Under the pieces are notes generated by a model that had not been told where the DNA came from, searched no databases, and was given only the letters and a program-made list of their open reading frames with translations. From Streptomyces aureus (GTDB taxonomy: Bacteria; Actinomycetota; Actinomycetes; Streptomycetales; Streptomycetaceae), in NCBI RefSeq assembly GCF_000725495.1, contig NZ_KL647040.1:124001-188000 (forward strand): a DNA stretch of 64,000 bases, written 5' to 3'. Numbering within the stretch: position 1 is the stretch's first letter; each line of letters begins with the position of its first letter. Shown here one piece after another: positions 51,282-60,598 of this stretch. Made by a program: the position numbers and the translations under genes.

Positions 51282-53783
51282 ATGGCGGACAGCAACGGGG
51301 TCGGGGGACCGACGCTGGATTCCGATGACGGAGCCGCGCTGGCACGGCCGTTGGCGTTCGCCGAGGGCACGGGTTTGCCGCTTGCTCTGTGGCTGGTCTT
51401 GGCACGTGCCCTGTCAGGTCACCCATGGACGGCTCAGGACCTGAGCGAATTCCGGGACCGGGTCGGCGAACTCCTGGTCGAGACGCAGACACCGGCGGGC
51501 GTTCTCTACCGGCTGCGCTCCCCGGGAGATCGGTCAGTCGAGCGGGAGACGCAACGGACGATCACGAACGCCCTGCTGGCCGAGGTTCCCCGCGACGGGG
51601 ACAGCGGGCACCGAGACTGGTCGGCTGCCGCACCGTACATCGTTGACCATCTCGCCGCTCACGCTGCCGCGGCCGGTCTCCTGGACGAGGTGCTGGAGGA
51701 CGCCGACTATCTGGTGCACGCGGACCCGCCGGGCCTGCTCCGCGCGATCAACGCCTCCGGCTCCACCCGGGGGCAGGTCCGGCGCAGCATCTACCGGGCG
51801 TCCGTCCACGTCCATGCCACCGCGACCCCGCCCGAAAGACGGGACATCCTCGCCATCGACGCCGCGCGCCACGGCGAGACCGACCTCGCCCGGACGCTGT
51901 CCCGCGGCCGCCCATGGCGACCCCGCTGGGCGACCGGCTCGGTGATCCATCCCGCGCTGCGCTTCACCCGTACAGGACTGGGCGTGGACGCCGCCGCGTG
52001 CACGGTCATCGACGGACGTCCCCACGCGGTGACCGGCTGCTACGACTCGAAGGTCCGCGTGTGGGACCTGGTGGACGGTACGGAACGCCTTGTCATCACC
52101 GAGGACGACGGGGTCTACGCACTGGATTGCACGGAGATCGACGGGCGTCCCCATGTGGTCACCGGAACCTGCTCCGGCGGCGTACGGGTGTGGGATCTGG
52201 ACACCGGGGCCGAGCGGTTCGCTCTCAAAGGTCACAAGGGCTGGGTGCGGGCGGTGGGTTGCACGGTGATCGACGGCCGGCCGCACGCCGTCACCGGGGG
52301 AGAGGACGGTGTGGTTCGGCTGTGGGACCTGGTCGACGGATCGGAACGCCGGCGAATGCCCGGTCACACCGACGAGATACGAGCGGTGGCCTTCGCCGAG
52401 GTCACCGGCCGCCCCGTCGCCGTGACCGGGGGCTGTGACAACACGGTGAGGGTGTGGGACCTGGAGGACGGCGTCGAGCGGGCCGTGCTCACCGGTCATA
52501 CGTCCGCCGTCTACTCGGTGTCCTGCACGGTGATCGAGGGCATCCCCCACGCCGTCACCGGGAGCGGCGGCGAGGGCGAGGCCCGGGTCTGGTGCCTGAC
52601 CGACGGCTCGCAGCGTGCCGTGCTGGGTGGGCAAACCTCATGGACATCCGCCGTGAGCTGCGTCGACCTCGGCGGACGTCCCCATGTGCTGACCGCCGGC
52701 GGTGACTGCACGGTTCGCCTGTGGGACCTGACCGAGGACACGGAGTGCGCCGTCCTGACCGGACACCAGGGTTACGTGGACGTGCTGGCTTGTACGGAGG
52801 TCGACGGACGCCCGTACGCCGTGAGCGGCGGCCATTCCGCGAGCCCGCGCGTATGGGATCTGGGTGACGCGGTCCCGTCCTCGAAGCGCGAGGGTCATAC
52901 CGGGATCGTGCAGGCCGTGGACGCCGTGACCGTCGAGGGACGCCCGCATGCCGTCACCGGCGGCGACACCACGATACGGGTCTGGGACCTGGCCGACGGG
53001 ACCGAACGACGCACCCTGTCCCACGGAGACAGCGTGGAGGCGCTGGTGTGCACGACGGTCGACGGCAGCCCCTACGCCGCGGTGGGAGGCTCCTGCGGCG
53101 TCACACGGGTCTGGGATCTCGCCGCAGGGAGCGTACTTCGGGATCTCCCCGGCCCCGACAGCCGCGTGGAGGCCGTGGCGTGGGTGGACGTCGACGGACA
53201 TCCCCACGTGGCCACCTCCGACCAGGACCGCACCGTACGCGTGTGGGATCCGGACGAGGACGCGGAGCGCCCACTCCTCACCGACCGCACCCGGTCGGCG
53301 GTGCGGGCCTTGGAGCCCGTCACCGTCGACGGCCGCCCTCACCTCCTGACCGGCAGCGAAGACGGCGTACTGCGGGTGTGGAGGGTCACCGGGAAGGGCC
53401 GACGCGTCACAGCCACGATGCGCACAGGGCACCACTGGATCCGGGCGCTCGCCGCCACCGTCCTCGACGGCCGCCCCCACGCACTGACCGTGGGCGGCAA
53501 CGACACCGCAGTACAGGTGTGGGACCTGACGGACGGCACCTTGCGGGCCACCCTTCCCCAACACCCGTCTGCGGTCGTCGCGGTGACCTGCGCCGAGCGA
53601 GACGATCGCAGGGAGGCCGTCACCCTGGACAGCAGCGGTACGGTCCACATCTGGGATCTTGCATCGGCCGAGATCCGGGAGGAGATCGCACTGCCGGCGC
53701 GGGCCCAGTGCGTGACCAGCGTCGGCTCGAGCCTTGTCATCGGCATGGGCGATGAAGTGGTTGTCCTGGACCGCAGTTGCTGA
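51282..53783 (+). CDS. WD40 beta-propeller protein with STAND-like N-terminal remnant
   Basis: An 833-residue cytosolic protein. Residues about 230-833 contain 13 WD40 repeats of ~42-45 residues, each with a 'VRVWDLxDG' type blade end and a 'DGRPHAVTGG' type turn, enough for two seven-bladed propellers. The N-terminal 220 residues ('AAAPYIVDHLAAHAAAAGLL', 'DADYLVHADPPGLLRAINA') match the helical arm that normally links an NB-ARC/NACHT ATPase to its WD40 tail in actinomycete STAND proteins, but no Walker motifs or effector domain are present. It is therefore probably a detached sensor module or a naturally NTPase-less relative. The ATG at 51282 is preferred although an open frame reaches 51000. 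Confidence 0.88.
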   Translation: MADSNGVGGPTLDSDDGAALARPLAFAEGTGLPLALWLVLARALSGHPWTAQDLSEFRDRVGELLVETQTPAGVLYRLRSPGDRSVERETQRTITNALLAEVPRDGDSGHRDWSAAAPYIVDHLAAHAAAAGLLDEVLEDADYLVHADPPGLLRAINASGSTRGQVRRSIYRASVHVHATATPPERRDILAIDAARHGETDLARTLSRGRPWRPRWATGSVIHPALRFTRTGLGVDAAACTVIDGRPHAVTGCYDSKVRVWDLVDGTERLVITEDDGVYALDCTEIDGRPHVVTGTCSGGVRVWDLDTGAERFALKGHKGWVRAVGCTVIDGRPHAVTGGEDGVVRLWDLVDGSERRRMPGHTDEIRAVAFAEVTGRPVAVTGGCDNTVRVWDLEDGVERAVLTGHTSAVYSVSCTVIEGIPHAVTGSGGEGEARVWCLTDGSQRAVLGGQTSWTSAVSCVDLGGRPHVLTAGGDCTVRLWDLTEDTECAVLTGHQGYVDVLACTEVDGRPYAVSGGHSASPRVWDLGDAVPSSKREGHTGIVQAVDAVTVEGRPHAVTGGDTTIRVWDLADGTERRTLSHGDSVEALVCTTVDGSPYAAVGGSCGVTRVWDLAAGSVLRDLPGPDSRVEAVAWVDVDGHPHVATSDQDRTVRVWDPDEDAERPLLTDRTRSAVRALEPVTVDGRPHLLTGSEDGVLRVWRVTGKGRRVTATMRTGHHWIRALAATVLDGRPHALTVGGNDTAVQVWDLTDGTLRATLPQHPSAVVAVTCAERDDRREAVTLDSSGTVHIWDLASAEIREEIALPARAQCVTSVGSSLVIGMGDEVVVLDRSC

Positions 53784-53949
53784 AGCATGTGTGTGCCCGA
53801 AGCTCGGACGCCTTGGACTGGGCGGCCTTGCGGCCCCCGACACCGCGCGCTGCGCTCTGGCGGCGGACGCGCCTGCCCCAGCCCTTGCTGCCCTCACCGG
53901 CACGAGCATCGACAACGCCAGGGACCGGACGAACTTCGTCAAAAGCAAC

Positions 53950-53989
53950 TGGATGGTCCTGCACAGCCGACCGCACGCAGGACCATCCA
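53950..53989. terminator. Bidirectional hairpin between WD40 and murJ genes
   Basis: A perfect 13-bp stem (TGGATGGTCCTGC at 53950-53962, complement at 53977-53989) with a 14-base loop lies between the converging WD40 and murJ genes and can end both transcripts. Confidence 0.75.
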
Positions 53990-54023
53990 TGAGGCATCCG
54001 CCCTTGCACCGCCTTGCCCGGAC

Positions 54024-55706
54024 TCAGCGCATGCCGGGCAGGCGACGCAGTTCGTCGACCTTCACCAGCCGGGCGAGAAGGAGGAATCCCGCGGCTGTTA
54101 CGAGCGTTCCGGCACCCAGTGCGACGGCCGTGGACCACGTTCCCTTTCCAAGGCCCGCGCACGCACGGGCTGCGGCCCAGCCCACCCCCGCAGCCGGACC
54201 CGCGGCGCAGAACAGTTTCACGTAGGTGCGGCGCAGACCGCCGTCATCGATGCGGCCCCCGAGCCGCCTGCGGAGCAGATACGCGGTGAGGGCGAGCCCT
54301 GCCCCGTAGGAGAGGGTGTAGGAGCCGGCCATGCCGACGACTGCCCAGCGGGCGGGCAGGAACAGGTGGCAGGCGGTGGCCAGAGCGATGTTCACGCCCG
54401 CGATCCAGACCGCCATGAGGAACGGCGTACGGGTGTCCTCGAAGGCGTAGAAGGCGCGCAGCAGCAGGTACTGGGCGGAGAACGGTATGAGGCCGAGCCC
54501 GAAGGCCTGCAGCATGTACCCCAACGGGCGGGCCGAAGCGGCGTCGGCTGCTCCGTGGGCGAACAGCAGTGACGAGATCTGCGGGCCCAGGGCGAGGAAC
54601 AGGAACGCGGCGGGCACGATGACCACGCCGCTGATCCGCAGTGCCCGGGACAGGTCCGCGCGCAACTCCGGGATGCGGCCCTCGGCGACGGCCCGGCTCA
54701 TCCGCGGCAGCAGGGCGGTGACCAGGGAGACGGTCACGATGGACTGAGGCAGCAGCCAGATGGTCTGCGCGTAGGTGTACGCCGAGTAGCCGGCGCCCGC
54801 CTGCGGCAGCTCCTGGTCGGCGGCGTTGGCGTAGTTCGTCACCACGGCCAGGGCGACCTGGTTGGCGAGGACGAACAGCAGCGTCCACTTCGCCGCGTGG
54901 ACGCTCGTGCCCAGGCCCGTGCCCCGCCAGTCGAACCGAGGCCTGAACCGGAACCCGGCCGCCCGGGCGAACGGGATCAGGGCCAGGGCCTGCAAGGCGA
55001 TGCCCGCGGTCGTTCCGATCCCGAGCAGCCGCACCTGGCCGGAGGTGATGTCCTCGACCCGGTCGGGCACGGTCATCAGCCCCAGGTAGGCGGCGAACAT
55101 CCCGACGAGCACGACGTTGTTCAGCACCGGCGTCCACATCATCGCGCCGAACTTCTCCCGGGCGTTCAACACCTGCCCGTAGATGCTGAACAGCCCGTAG
55201 AAGAAGATCTGCGGCAGCAGGAACCGTGCGAACGTCACCGTCAGCCGAAACGCATCGTGTGTACTCGGGGTGTCCCGCATGTACAAGCCGACGATCTGCG
55301 GCGCCGCCCACACCGCCAGTGCCGTTCCCACCGCGAGCACGCTCACCACGAGCGTGACCAACCGCTGCTCGTACGCCCGCCCGCCATCGGGCTGCGTCGC
55401 CCGGGCCCGCACCAGCTGCGGTACCAGGACGGCGTTGAGCGCACCGCCGATGAGCAGCGTGTACAGGCTCGTCGGCACCGTGTTCGCCGTGTTGTACGTA
55501 CTGGCCAGCAGACCCGTACCCAGCGCCGCGGCCTGCAGCACCTGGCGGATCAGCCCCGTGGCCCGGGACACCACTGTGCCGACAGCCATCAACAAGGACG
55601 AACGAGCCAGCCCGCCCGTGTCCTTCTCACGCCGGGCGGCAGGCCGCCCCGTTCCTTGCTGCTCCTGCGACATGACCCGCGCCGCAGAGTGCGTCCCCTC
55701 CACCAT
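54024..55706 (-). CDS. murJ: MurJ/MviN-family lipid II flippase-like membrane protein
   Basis: A 560-residue membrane protein with about 14 helices in the MOP-superfamily layout. 'MAVGTVVSRATGLIRQVLQAA' and 'TYNTANTVPTSLYTLLIGGAL' are the MurJ N-terminal signature. 'RFLLPQIFFYGLFSIYGQVL' with 'NAREKFGAMMWTPVLNN' and 'LRAFYAFEDTRTPF' are also diagnostic. It would move lipid II, or a related lipid-linked glycan, across the membrane. Streptomycetes usually carry a housekeeping MurJ near the origin with a long C-terminal extension. This shorter, isolated copy is likely an accessory paralogue. An ATG eleven codons downstream (55673) is an alternative start. Confidence 0.92.
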   Translation of the reverse strand: MVEGTHSAARVMSQEQQGTGRPAARREKDTGGLARSSLLMAVGTVVSRATGLIRQVLQAAALGTGLLASTYNTANTVPTSLYTLLIGGALNAVLVPQLVRARATQPDGGRAYEQRLVTLVVSVLAVGTALAVWAAPQIVGLYMRDTPSTHDAFRLTVTFARFLLPQIFFYGLFSIYGQVLNAREKFGAMMWTPVLNNVVLVGMFAAYLGLMTVPDRVEDITSGQVRLLGIGTTAGIALQALALIPFARAAGFRFRPRFDWRGTGLGTSVHAAKWTLLFVLANQVALAVVTNYANAADQELPQAGAGYSAYTYAQTIWLLPQSIVTVSLVTALLPRMSRAVAEGRIPELRADLSRALRISGVVIVPAAFLFLALGPQISSLLFAHGAADAASARPLGYMLQAFGLGLIPFSAQYLLLRAFYAFEDTRTPFLMAVWIAGVNIALATACHLFLPARWAVVGMAGSYTLSYGAGLALTAYLLRRRLGGRIDDGGLRRTYVKLFCAAGPAAGVGWAAARACAGLGKGTWSTAVALGAGTLVTAAGFLLLARLVKVDELRRLPGMR

Positions 55707-55971
55707 GCCGTCAACCTACGTCCTCACCACTCCACGACCCCAATTCGTCCGCTCCGTCGAGCAGTTACGACGCACCCCTGGGCAGTGGCTGTCGCGACAG
55801 GAAGACGACAGTCACGACCCACCGCTTCAAGATCAGCTTTCCATCGGCTGAACCACGTCCTGCGGTCCTCCTGCGAGACCCGAGAAGCTCCTTCGTGCTC
55901 TGCGGCCGCAGCGCGTCAGCCGCGTTCTGTCCGTCCTCAGAGCCACCGTGTCCGACCGCCGGCGCGCCCGC

Positions 55972-56286
55972 TCAGCGGGTGGTCTGGCTGCCGCTCGACT
56001 TCGGAGGCGGGCCCAGGGTGGGCATGCCGAGGTCGGCCGGTGCGGCTTGTGTGTGGCAGGAGGCTTTGCGGCGTCGGCGCCGTACGACGAGGACGCCGAG
56101 CCCGGCGGCGATGGCCGGGATCGCCAGGGCGGGCATCCACAAGGCGCCGACCGCGGAGGTGACACCCAGGCCACCGAGAACGGCCAGGAGCGGGCCGGCG
56201 CAGCACACCGCGCAGGCGGCGGCCACGGCCGCGCCGACGCCGAGCGTGCCCCAGGGCCGGAAGGGGCGGGGCGAGGAGGGGCTCAT
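55972..56286 (-). CDS. Small cysteine-containing membrane protein coupled to MerR
   Basis: 104 residues from the ATG at 56286, which overlaps the stop of the MerR gene (ATGA), so the two are co-translated. Two to three hydrophobic helices are present. The first carries 'ACAVCCAGPLLAVLGGLGV', with three cysteines in the membrane-entry region as in MerT/MerC-type mercury or copper uptake proteins, and the C-terminus is basic followed by one more Cys. It probably binds or transports a soft metal under control of its MerR partner. It is shorter than typical MerT (about 116). Confidence 0.75.
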   Translation of the reverse strand: MSPSSPRPFRPWGTLGVGAAVAAACAVCCAGPLLAVLGGLGVTSAVGALWMPALAIPAIAAGLGVLVVRRRRRKASCHTQAAPADLGMPTLGPPPKSSGSQTTR

Positions 56287-57059
56287 ACGGTTGCTCCGAA
56301 GAGGTCGGCCAGCATCCCGGCGGCGGACTCGGGGGCCCGTACTTCCAGCTGGAGGGCGGTCGGGGTCAGGCGCAGGGTGAAGTCGAAGAAGGCGCAGCAG
56401 GCCTGCTCCGCCGCGGCGAGCGCGGCCAGCTTGCCGGCCAGCTCGGTGTCGGCGGGGAAGATCAGGCGGGCGCCGTCGGGGAGATCCTCGCGCCGCTGTG
56501 CCTCGCTGATCAGCCGCTGCCATTGCTGGGCGCGCTCGCCCAACTTGGCGGCGTCCAGGGTGCAGGCGACCGGGGCATCCCGCCAGGGCTCTGACTCCGG
56601 AGAGAGGCGCGTAGGCGACAGCATGATCGGCACGGGCCCGGCTACGGCCGCCGGTCCGCCGGTGGTACAGCCGCAGTCCGGACCGCACGCTCCTGCGGGC
56701 GCTGGAGCCGAGAGATCGGCGTGAACGCCGGTGAGATGCATGGAAAATGCGCGCAGCTCCGCGATCCGGCCGTCCGTCTCGGCGATCCGGTCCGCGACCA
56801 GCGGCAGGATCCGGGCCCGGACGGAGGCGCACACCCCTTCCTCCCGGACAGCGAGGAGTTCACGGATCTCCTCCAGTGCCAGGCCCAGGAGCTTGGCCGA
56901 GGAGATGAAGGCCAGGTGTTCCACCGCGTCCTCGCCGTAGACCCGATACCCGGACGGTGTGCGGTCCGCGGGCAGAAGCCCAGCCTCCTCGTAGAAGCGC
57001 AGTGTCGTGGCCGGTACGCCGGAGCGGGCGGCCAGTTGCGAGATGCGGTAGGTCGTCAC
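56283..57059 (-). CDS. MerR-family metalloregulator with fused C-terminal cysteine domain
   Basis: 258 residues from the GTG at 57059. The N-terminal MerR winged helix is 'YRISQLAARSGVPATTLRFYEEAGLLP', with core 'SGVPATTLRFYEEAGLL'. A coiled-coil dimer helix and a Cys-rich stretch 'GACGPDCGCTTGG' near 135 could be the metal site. After that a second domain of about 110 residues ('LIFPADTELAGKLAALAAAE', 'QACCAFFDFTLRL', 'LEVRAPESAAGMLADLFG') is appended. Similar sequence occurs as a separate small protein in some actinomycete mercury loci. Usual MerR proteins are 130-150 residues, so this is a fusion. A MerR-type dyad lies just upstream. Confidence 0.88.
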   Translation of the reverse strand: MTTYRISQLAARSGVPATTLRFYEEAGLLPADRTPSGYRVYGEDAVEHLAFISSAKLLGLALEEIRELLAVREEGVCASVRARILPLVADRIAETDGRIAELRAFSMHLTGVHADLSAPAPAGACGPDCGCTTGGPAAVAGPVPIMLSPTRLSPESEPWRDAPVACTLDAAKLGERAQQWQRLISEAQRREDLPDGARLIFPADTELAGKLAALAAAEQACCAFFDFTLRLTPTALQLEVRAPESAAGMLADLFGATV

Positions 57060-57081
57060 ACTGCCGAAGGTAAAGCTTCGA

Positions 57082-57104
57082 CCCGACTTGAAGGTCAAGT
57101 CGGG
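57082..57104 (-). promoter_or_regulatory. MerR-type operator
   Basis: Perfect 10-bp arms CCCGACTTGA and TCAAGTCGGG are separated by AGG. On the minus strand TTGACC falls inside the dyad and can act as the -35 element, placing the operator in the spacer region as MerR regulators require. It sits 23 bp upstream of the MerR start codon. Confidence 0.75.
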
Positions 57105-57306
57105 CCAGTGCCCTGCCCTGTCAGCCCGGCGACGGTCTACGGCACGGGAGCAGGAAGGCCACGCACGCCCATTTGAGTTGATCACGACCGGAGGTAACGC
57201 CTTACCCTGATTGCGATCAAGCGCTCGAAACGTGCGCAAATCCGGGGCGGGTTGGCCGGTACCCCCGCGGGAAACACGGACTCCTGCCGGCGAATGGTGA
57301 CTTGGG

Positions 57307-57444
57307 GTGCGTGCTCTGAGGAACAGGGTCGGGAAGAACAACGTGTCGCGGTTCGTCGCGATAGGCGACGGCGAGGGCAGAGTGGTCGTCGTGAGCAAGT
57401 GCGGGGAGATCTTGGTTCCGACGCTTGACAGGTTCCGGCCGTGA
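57307..57444 (+). CDS. Possible 45-residue protein coupled to the DUF4279 gene
   Basis: A frame from GTG 57307 reads 'RALRNRVGKNNVSRFVAIGD', then 'GRVVVVSKCGEILVPTLDRF', with coding-like GC at third positions. It ends in TGA at 57442-57444, overlapping the GTG start of the DUF4279 gene. The overlap suggests translational coupling. The family is not recognised and the ribosome site is weak. Confidence 0.4.
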   Translation: MRALRNRVGKNNVSRFVAIGDGEGRVVVVSKCGEILVPTLDRFRP

Positions 57445-57854
57445 GTGCTTTCCGGATGTACCTGAGGGTGGTCAGCGAATCTCTGCAGCCGCAAGAGATC
57501 TCCACGCGGCTGGGATGTGAAGCGGACGAAGCGACCGCGATCGGCAGTCGCAGGCACCCTCAGTCCCCACCTCGCAAGCATGCGACCTGGATTCGCCATG
57601 TGCGGGGCCGGGGCGAGTCCGGGCGGCCGGAGGATCTCGAACCAACGATCCTGGCTTGGGGGCCGGAGTTCGCCGTGGCGCTGGGGCGCCTGGCCGACTC
57701 GCCGGACGCCGCTGTCTCCCTCGTGGTCGTCCAGGAGATCACCGACCCGGAGGACCCGCAGCAGAAGGGCATCTTCCTGGGCGCGGACCTGCTGGCCTGG
57801 CTGGCCCGGGCCGGAGCGTCGCTGGACATCGACCAGTACGTGTATCTCGACTGA
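57441..57854 (+). CDS. DUF4279 domain-containing protein
   Basis: A 137-residue cytosolic protein. 'FRMYLRVVSESLQPQEISTRLGCEADEA' (core 'LQPQEISTRLGCEAD') matches the start of DUF4279. 'KHATWIRHVRG' gives the conserved Trp, and 'DLLAWLARAGASLDIDQYVYL' is the C-terminal strand-helix-strand. The domain is found in putative immunity proteins of bacterial toxin systems, but no toxin is near. Its GTG start overlaps the stop of a 45-residue frame upstream. Two palindromes follow the stop codon. Confidence 0.82.
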   Translation: MSAFRMYLRVVSESLQPQEISTRLGCEADEATAIGSRRHPQSPPRKHATWIRHVRGRGESGRPEDLEPTILAWGPEFAVALGRLADSPDAAVSLVVVQEITDPEDPQQKGIFLGADLLAWLARAGASLDIDQYVYLD

Positions 57855-57873
57855 GCCGACTGCTGGGGAAGAA

Positions 57874-57930
57874 GCTGGCCCGGGCCAGCCGTGCCGCTAG
57901 CCGATGACCTGGCCCGGGCCAGGTCATCGG
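57874..57930. terminator. Two perfect palindromes downstream of the DUF4279 gene
   Basis: A 16-bp palindrome (GCTGGCCCGGGCCAGC, 57874-57889) is followed by a 30-bp perfect palindrome at 57901-57930 whose left half is CCGATGACCTGGCCC. They share the core CTGGCCCGGGCCAG. As RNA they form very stable hairpins and probably terminate the DUF4279 transcript, although loop-free palindromes could also be binding sites. Confidence 0.65.
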
Positions 57931-58059
57931 CCTGAGCTTGGTTCCCCTCGCAATCACGGTGACGGGACTGGGGCCAGCGTCCTGGCCCCGACTTGCAGGC
58001 GAAGCCCTCCTGCCGAGAGCCTAACGAAGCCAGCTGGGGAGCCATTGTGCAGACAGTCG

Positions 58060-58856
<797 letters not shown>

Positions 58857-59120
58857 ATTCGCCACGATCTCAAAGTATGCAGAGCGGCAGAATGCCGCCC
58901 GGGAAATGAGGCAGAGGCTCCACGGGAGTTTCTCCCAGGCGGGACATCGGGATGCCCAGCGGCAGTGGTGGATGGCGAGGAGCGGGCGCCTGAAGCGCAC
59001 ATCGGGAGCGCGCCCGGCGGAGCGCAGCGCGCCAAACGGATGACTGAGCCTTTTCGGTGCGACCACCGAGCAGGTGACGGATTTGGTACCCATGGCATGA
59101 AGCACTTGCCGGGAAGGCAG

Positions 59121-59477
59121 TCAGTTGTAAGCGTCTGTCATGCAGTCCACCCGGCAGTCGGCGGCTTCGTAACGCCGGCGGAGGGCGGCAGCTGCTTCTT
59201 CGCGCTCCACGAAGAGGTGCCCGTAGTGCTGACATGCCACCCTGGTCACGTCTTTGACCGTGACGATGGCCGGTTCACCGCGTGCGGTCCGGCGACGCGC
59301 TTCGGCGATGGCCATGTCCGCAGAACGCAGCAGGTTTCTGGATCGCTCCCGGATCATGGCCGCCTGGGCCCGTTTCACCGAGAGGGGGCGCAGGGCACCT
59401 CCCCGCCAGACGAGGCCGACGGCGACAAGTGCGAGACCGAGTGCTATGAACAGGAGTCCGCCGGGATCGTGACGCAT
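59121..59477 (-). CDS. Small single-span membrane protein, unknown
   Basis: 118 residues from the ATG at 59477, or 124 from 59495. One membrane helix near the N-terminus ('LLFIALGLALVAVGLVW') is followed by a basic cytosolic helical region ('RAQAAMIRERSRNLLRSADM', 'AIAEARRRTARG') and a short C-terminal segment with two cysteines. The family is not recognised. The 58857-59120 gap to its right neighbour holds no clear gene. Confidence 0.6.
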   Translation of the reverse strand: MRHDPGGLLFIALGLALVAVGLVWRGGALRPLSVKRAQAAMIRERSRNLLRSADMAIAEARRRTARGEPAIVTVKDVTRVACQHYGHLFVEREEAAAALRRRYEAADCRVDCMTDAYN

Positions 59478-59676
59478 CTGTCCAGTCTTCACCACTCGCG
59501 TGGTGATCGTCGTGTCTGCGTCGACGTGACGCTCCGATTTTCGGAGCGACTTGGCGTCAATGAGTCTTCCGGAAGGCTACCGATCGGGTGACGCCACCGG
59601 GATACGCCACGCACGAGGCTCCCATGCCGTTGGGGCGTGTTCGAAGTCTCAACCCACCAGCGCAGGAGCCTCGTTG

Positions 59677-59960
59677 GTGCTCTATCCTGCCGCACTCGAC
59701 CTCCCTCACGTCTGGTCGAGTGGGTCAGGATGCTCATCGTCACCCGTGAGGGGGACCGACGGTGCAAACTCCCCCCGCACCAGGGTGCGTTGATCGCGCG
59801 GGTGTACCTGCGTCGTCACGAGACCCTCGCCCGACTCGCGACCGGTTTCGGGATATCCGTCGGCACCGTCCACGCCTACGTCATCGCGAAAGCCATCCCC
59901 ACCCTGGAGAGGGCAACGCTGAAAACGCTCGCTGACTGCCGCGCCATGCCGGCGACTGCA
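59677..59960 (+). pseudogene. N-terminal fragment of an IS transposase with frameshift
   Basis: From GTG 59677 (AGGAG at 59664-59668) the frame reads '[10 protein letters not shown]', then shifts to '[20 protein letters not shown]' and '[20 protein letters not shown]'. This is the helix-turn-helix N-terminus of a Streptomyces DDE transposase of the IS5 superfamily ('SVGTVHAYV'). The rest, including all catalytic acids, is missing after about 59950. It is unrelated in position to the C-terminal remnant at 11738. Confidence 0.8.
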
Positions 59961-59989
59961 TCCGTTGCGGTGTCTGCTTGGATGCGGAC

Positions 59990-60493
59990 ATGGGCAACGG
60001 TAGTCACGAGGAATCAGGTCTGACCAAGAGCACCTGGAGCGACGCAGATTTCGACGACATGGGGTGGCATGACGTCACCATCCACGGGTTGTCCGTTCAG
60101 CCGACCGACGACATCCTGCCGCGTCTCCTCCTAGACCTCGACTACATCGTCCGCTGGGTCCACCCCGTCCCACCCGCGAAACACTTTTCGTTCTGGGTTT
60201 CTCCGGCAACACTCGTCTTCGACGACGTCTTCGACCTTGAGGGCGACCTCGACTTCAAGGGTGTGGCCCTGGACTTGGAGGTCGACAGCGTGCACAGGCT
60301 GGCCACGGACGACGCCCGCCCGAACTTTGCACACATTCCGCTCTGGCACATCGAAGGCAACGCGTTCGAGTTGAAGTTCCGGGCCTCTGGCTTTCATCAG
60401 TACCTCCGGCGGCCTCCGAGACTCGTGTCCCGGCAGGTGCTGTCCTCTACCGAACGCGGAGGTTGTGCGTTCACCGAGCAGGGCTTCAGCTGA
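59990..60493 (+). CDS. Hypothetical protein, possibly immunity-like
   Basis: About 167 residues from the ATG at 59990. An ATG at 59978 is equally possible, and neither has a clear ribosome site. The pattern '[19 protein letters not shown]', '[14 protein letters not shown]', '[20 protein letters not shown]' and '[20 protein letters not shown]' recurs, as I recall, in small bacterial proteins of about 150 residues found singly or near toxin loci. It is beta-rich and acidic, ending '[10 protein letters not shown]'. No function is assigned. It starts right after the IS fragment, which may have separated it from its original promoter. Confidence 0.68.
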   Translation: MGNGSHEESGLTKSTWSDADFDDMGWHDVTIHGLSVQPTDDILPRLLLDLDYIVRWVHPVPPAKHFSFWVSPATLVFDDVFDLEGDLDFKGVALDLEVDSVHRLATDDARPNFAHIPLWHIEGNAFELKFRASGFHQYLRRPPRLVSRQVLSSTERGGCAFTEQGFS

Positions 60494-60598
60494 CTTGCGG
60501 CCTATCGAGGCGTCCGCGATCAGCGAGCACGGGGACCGCGTCGACACAACCTCGGCCGGCCAGATCAGACACGGTCTACGATCACCGCACAGGAAACG

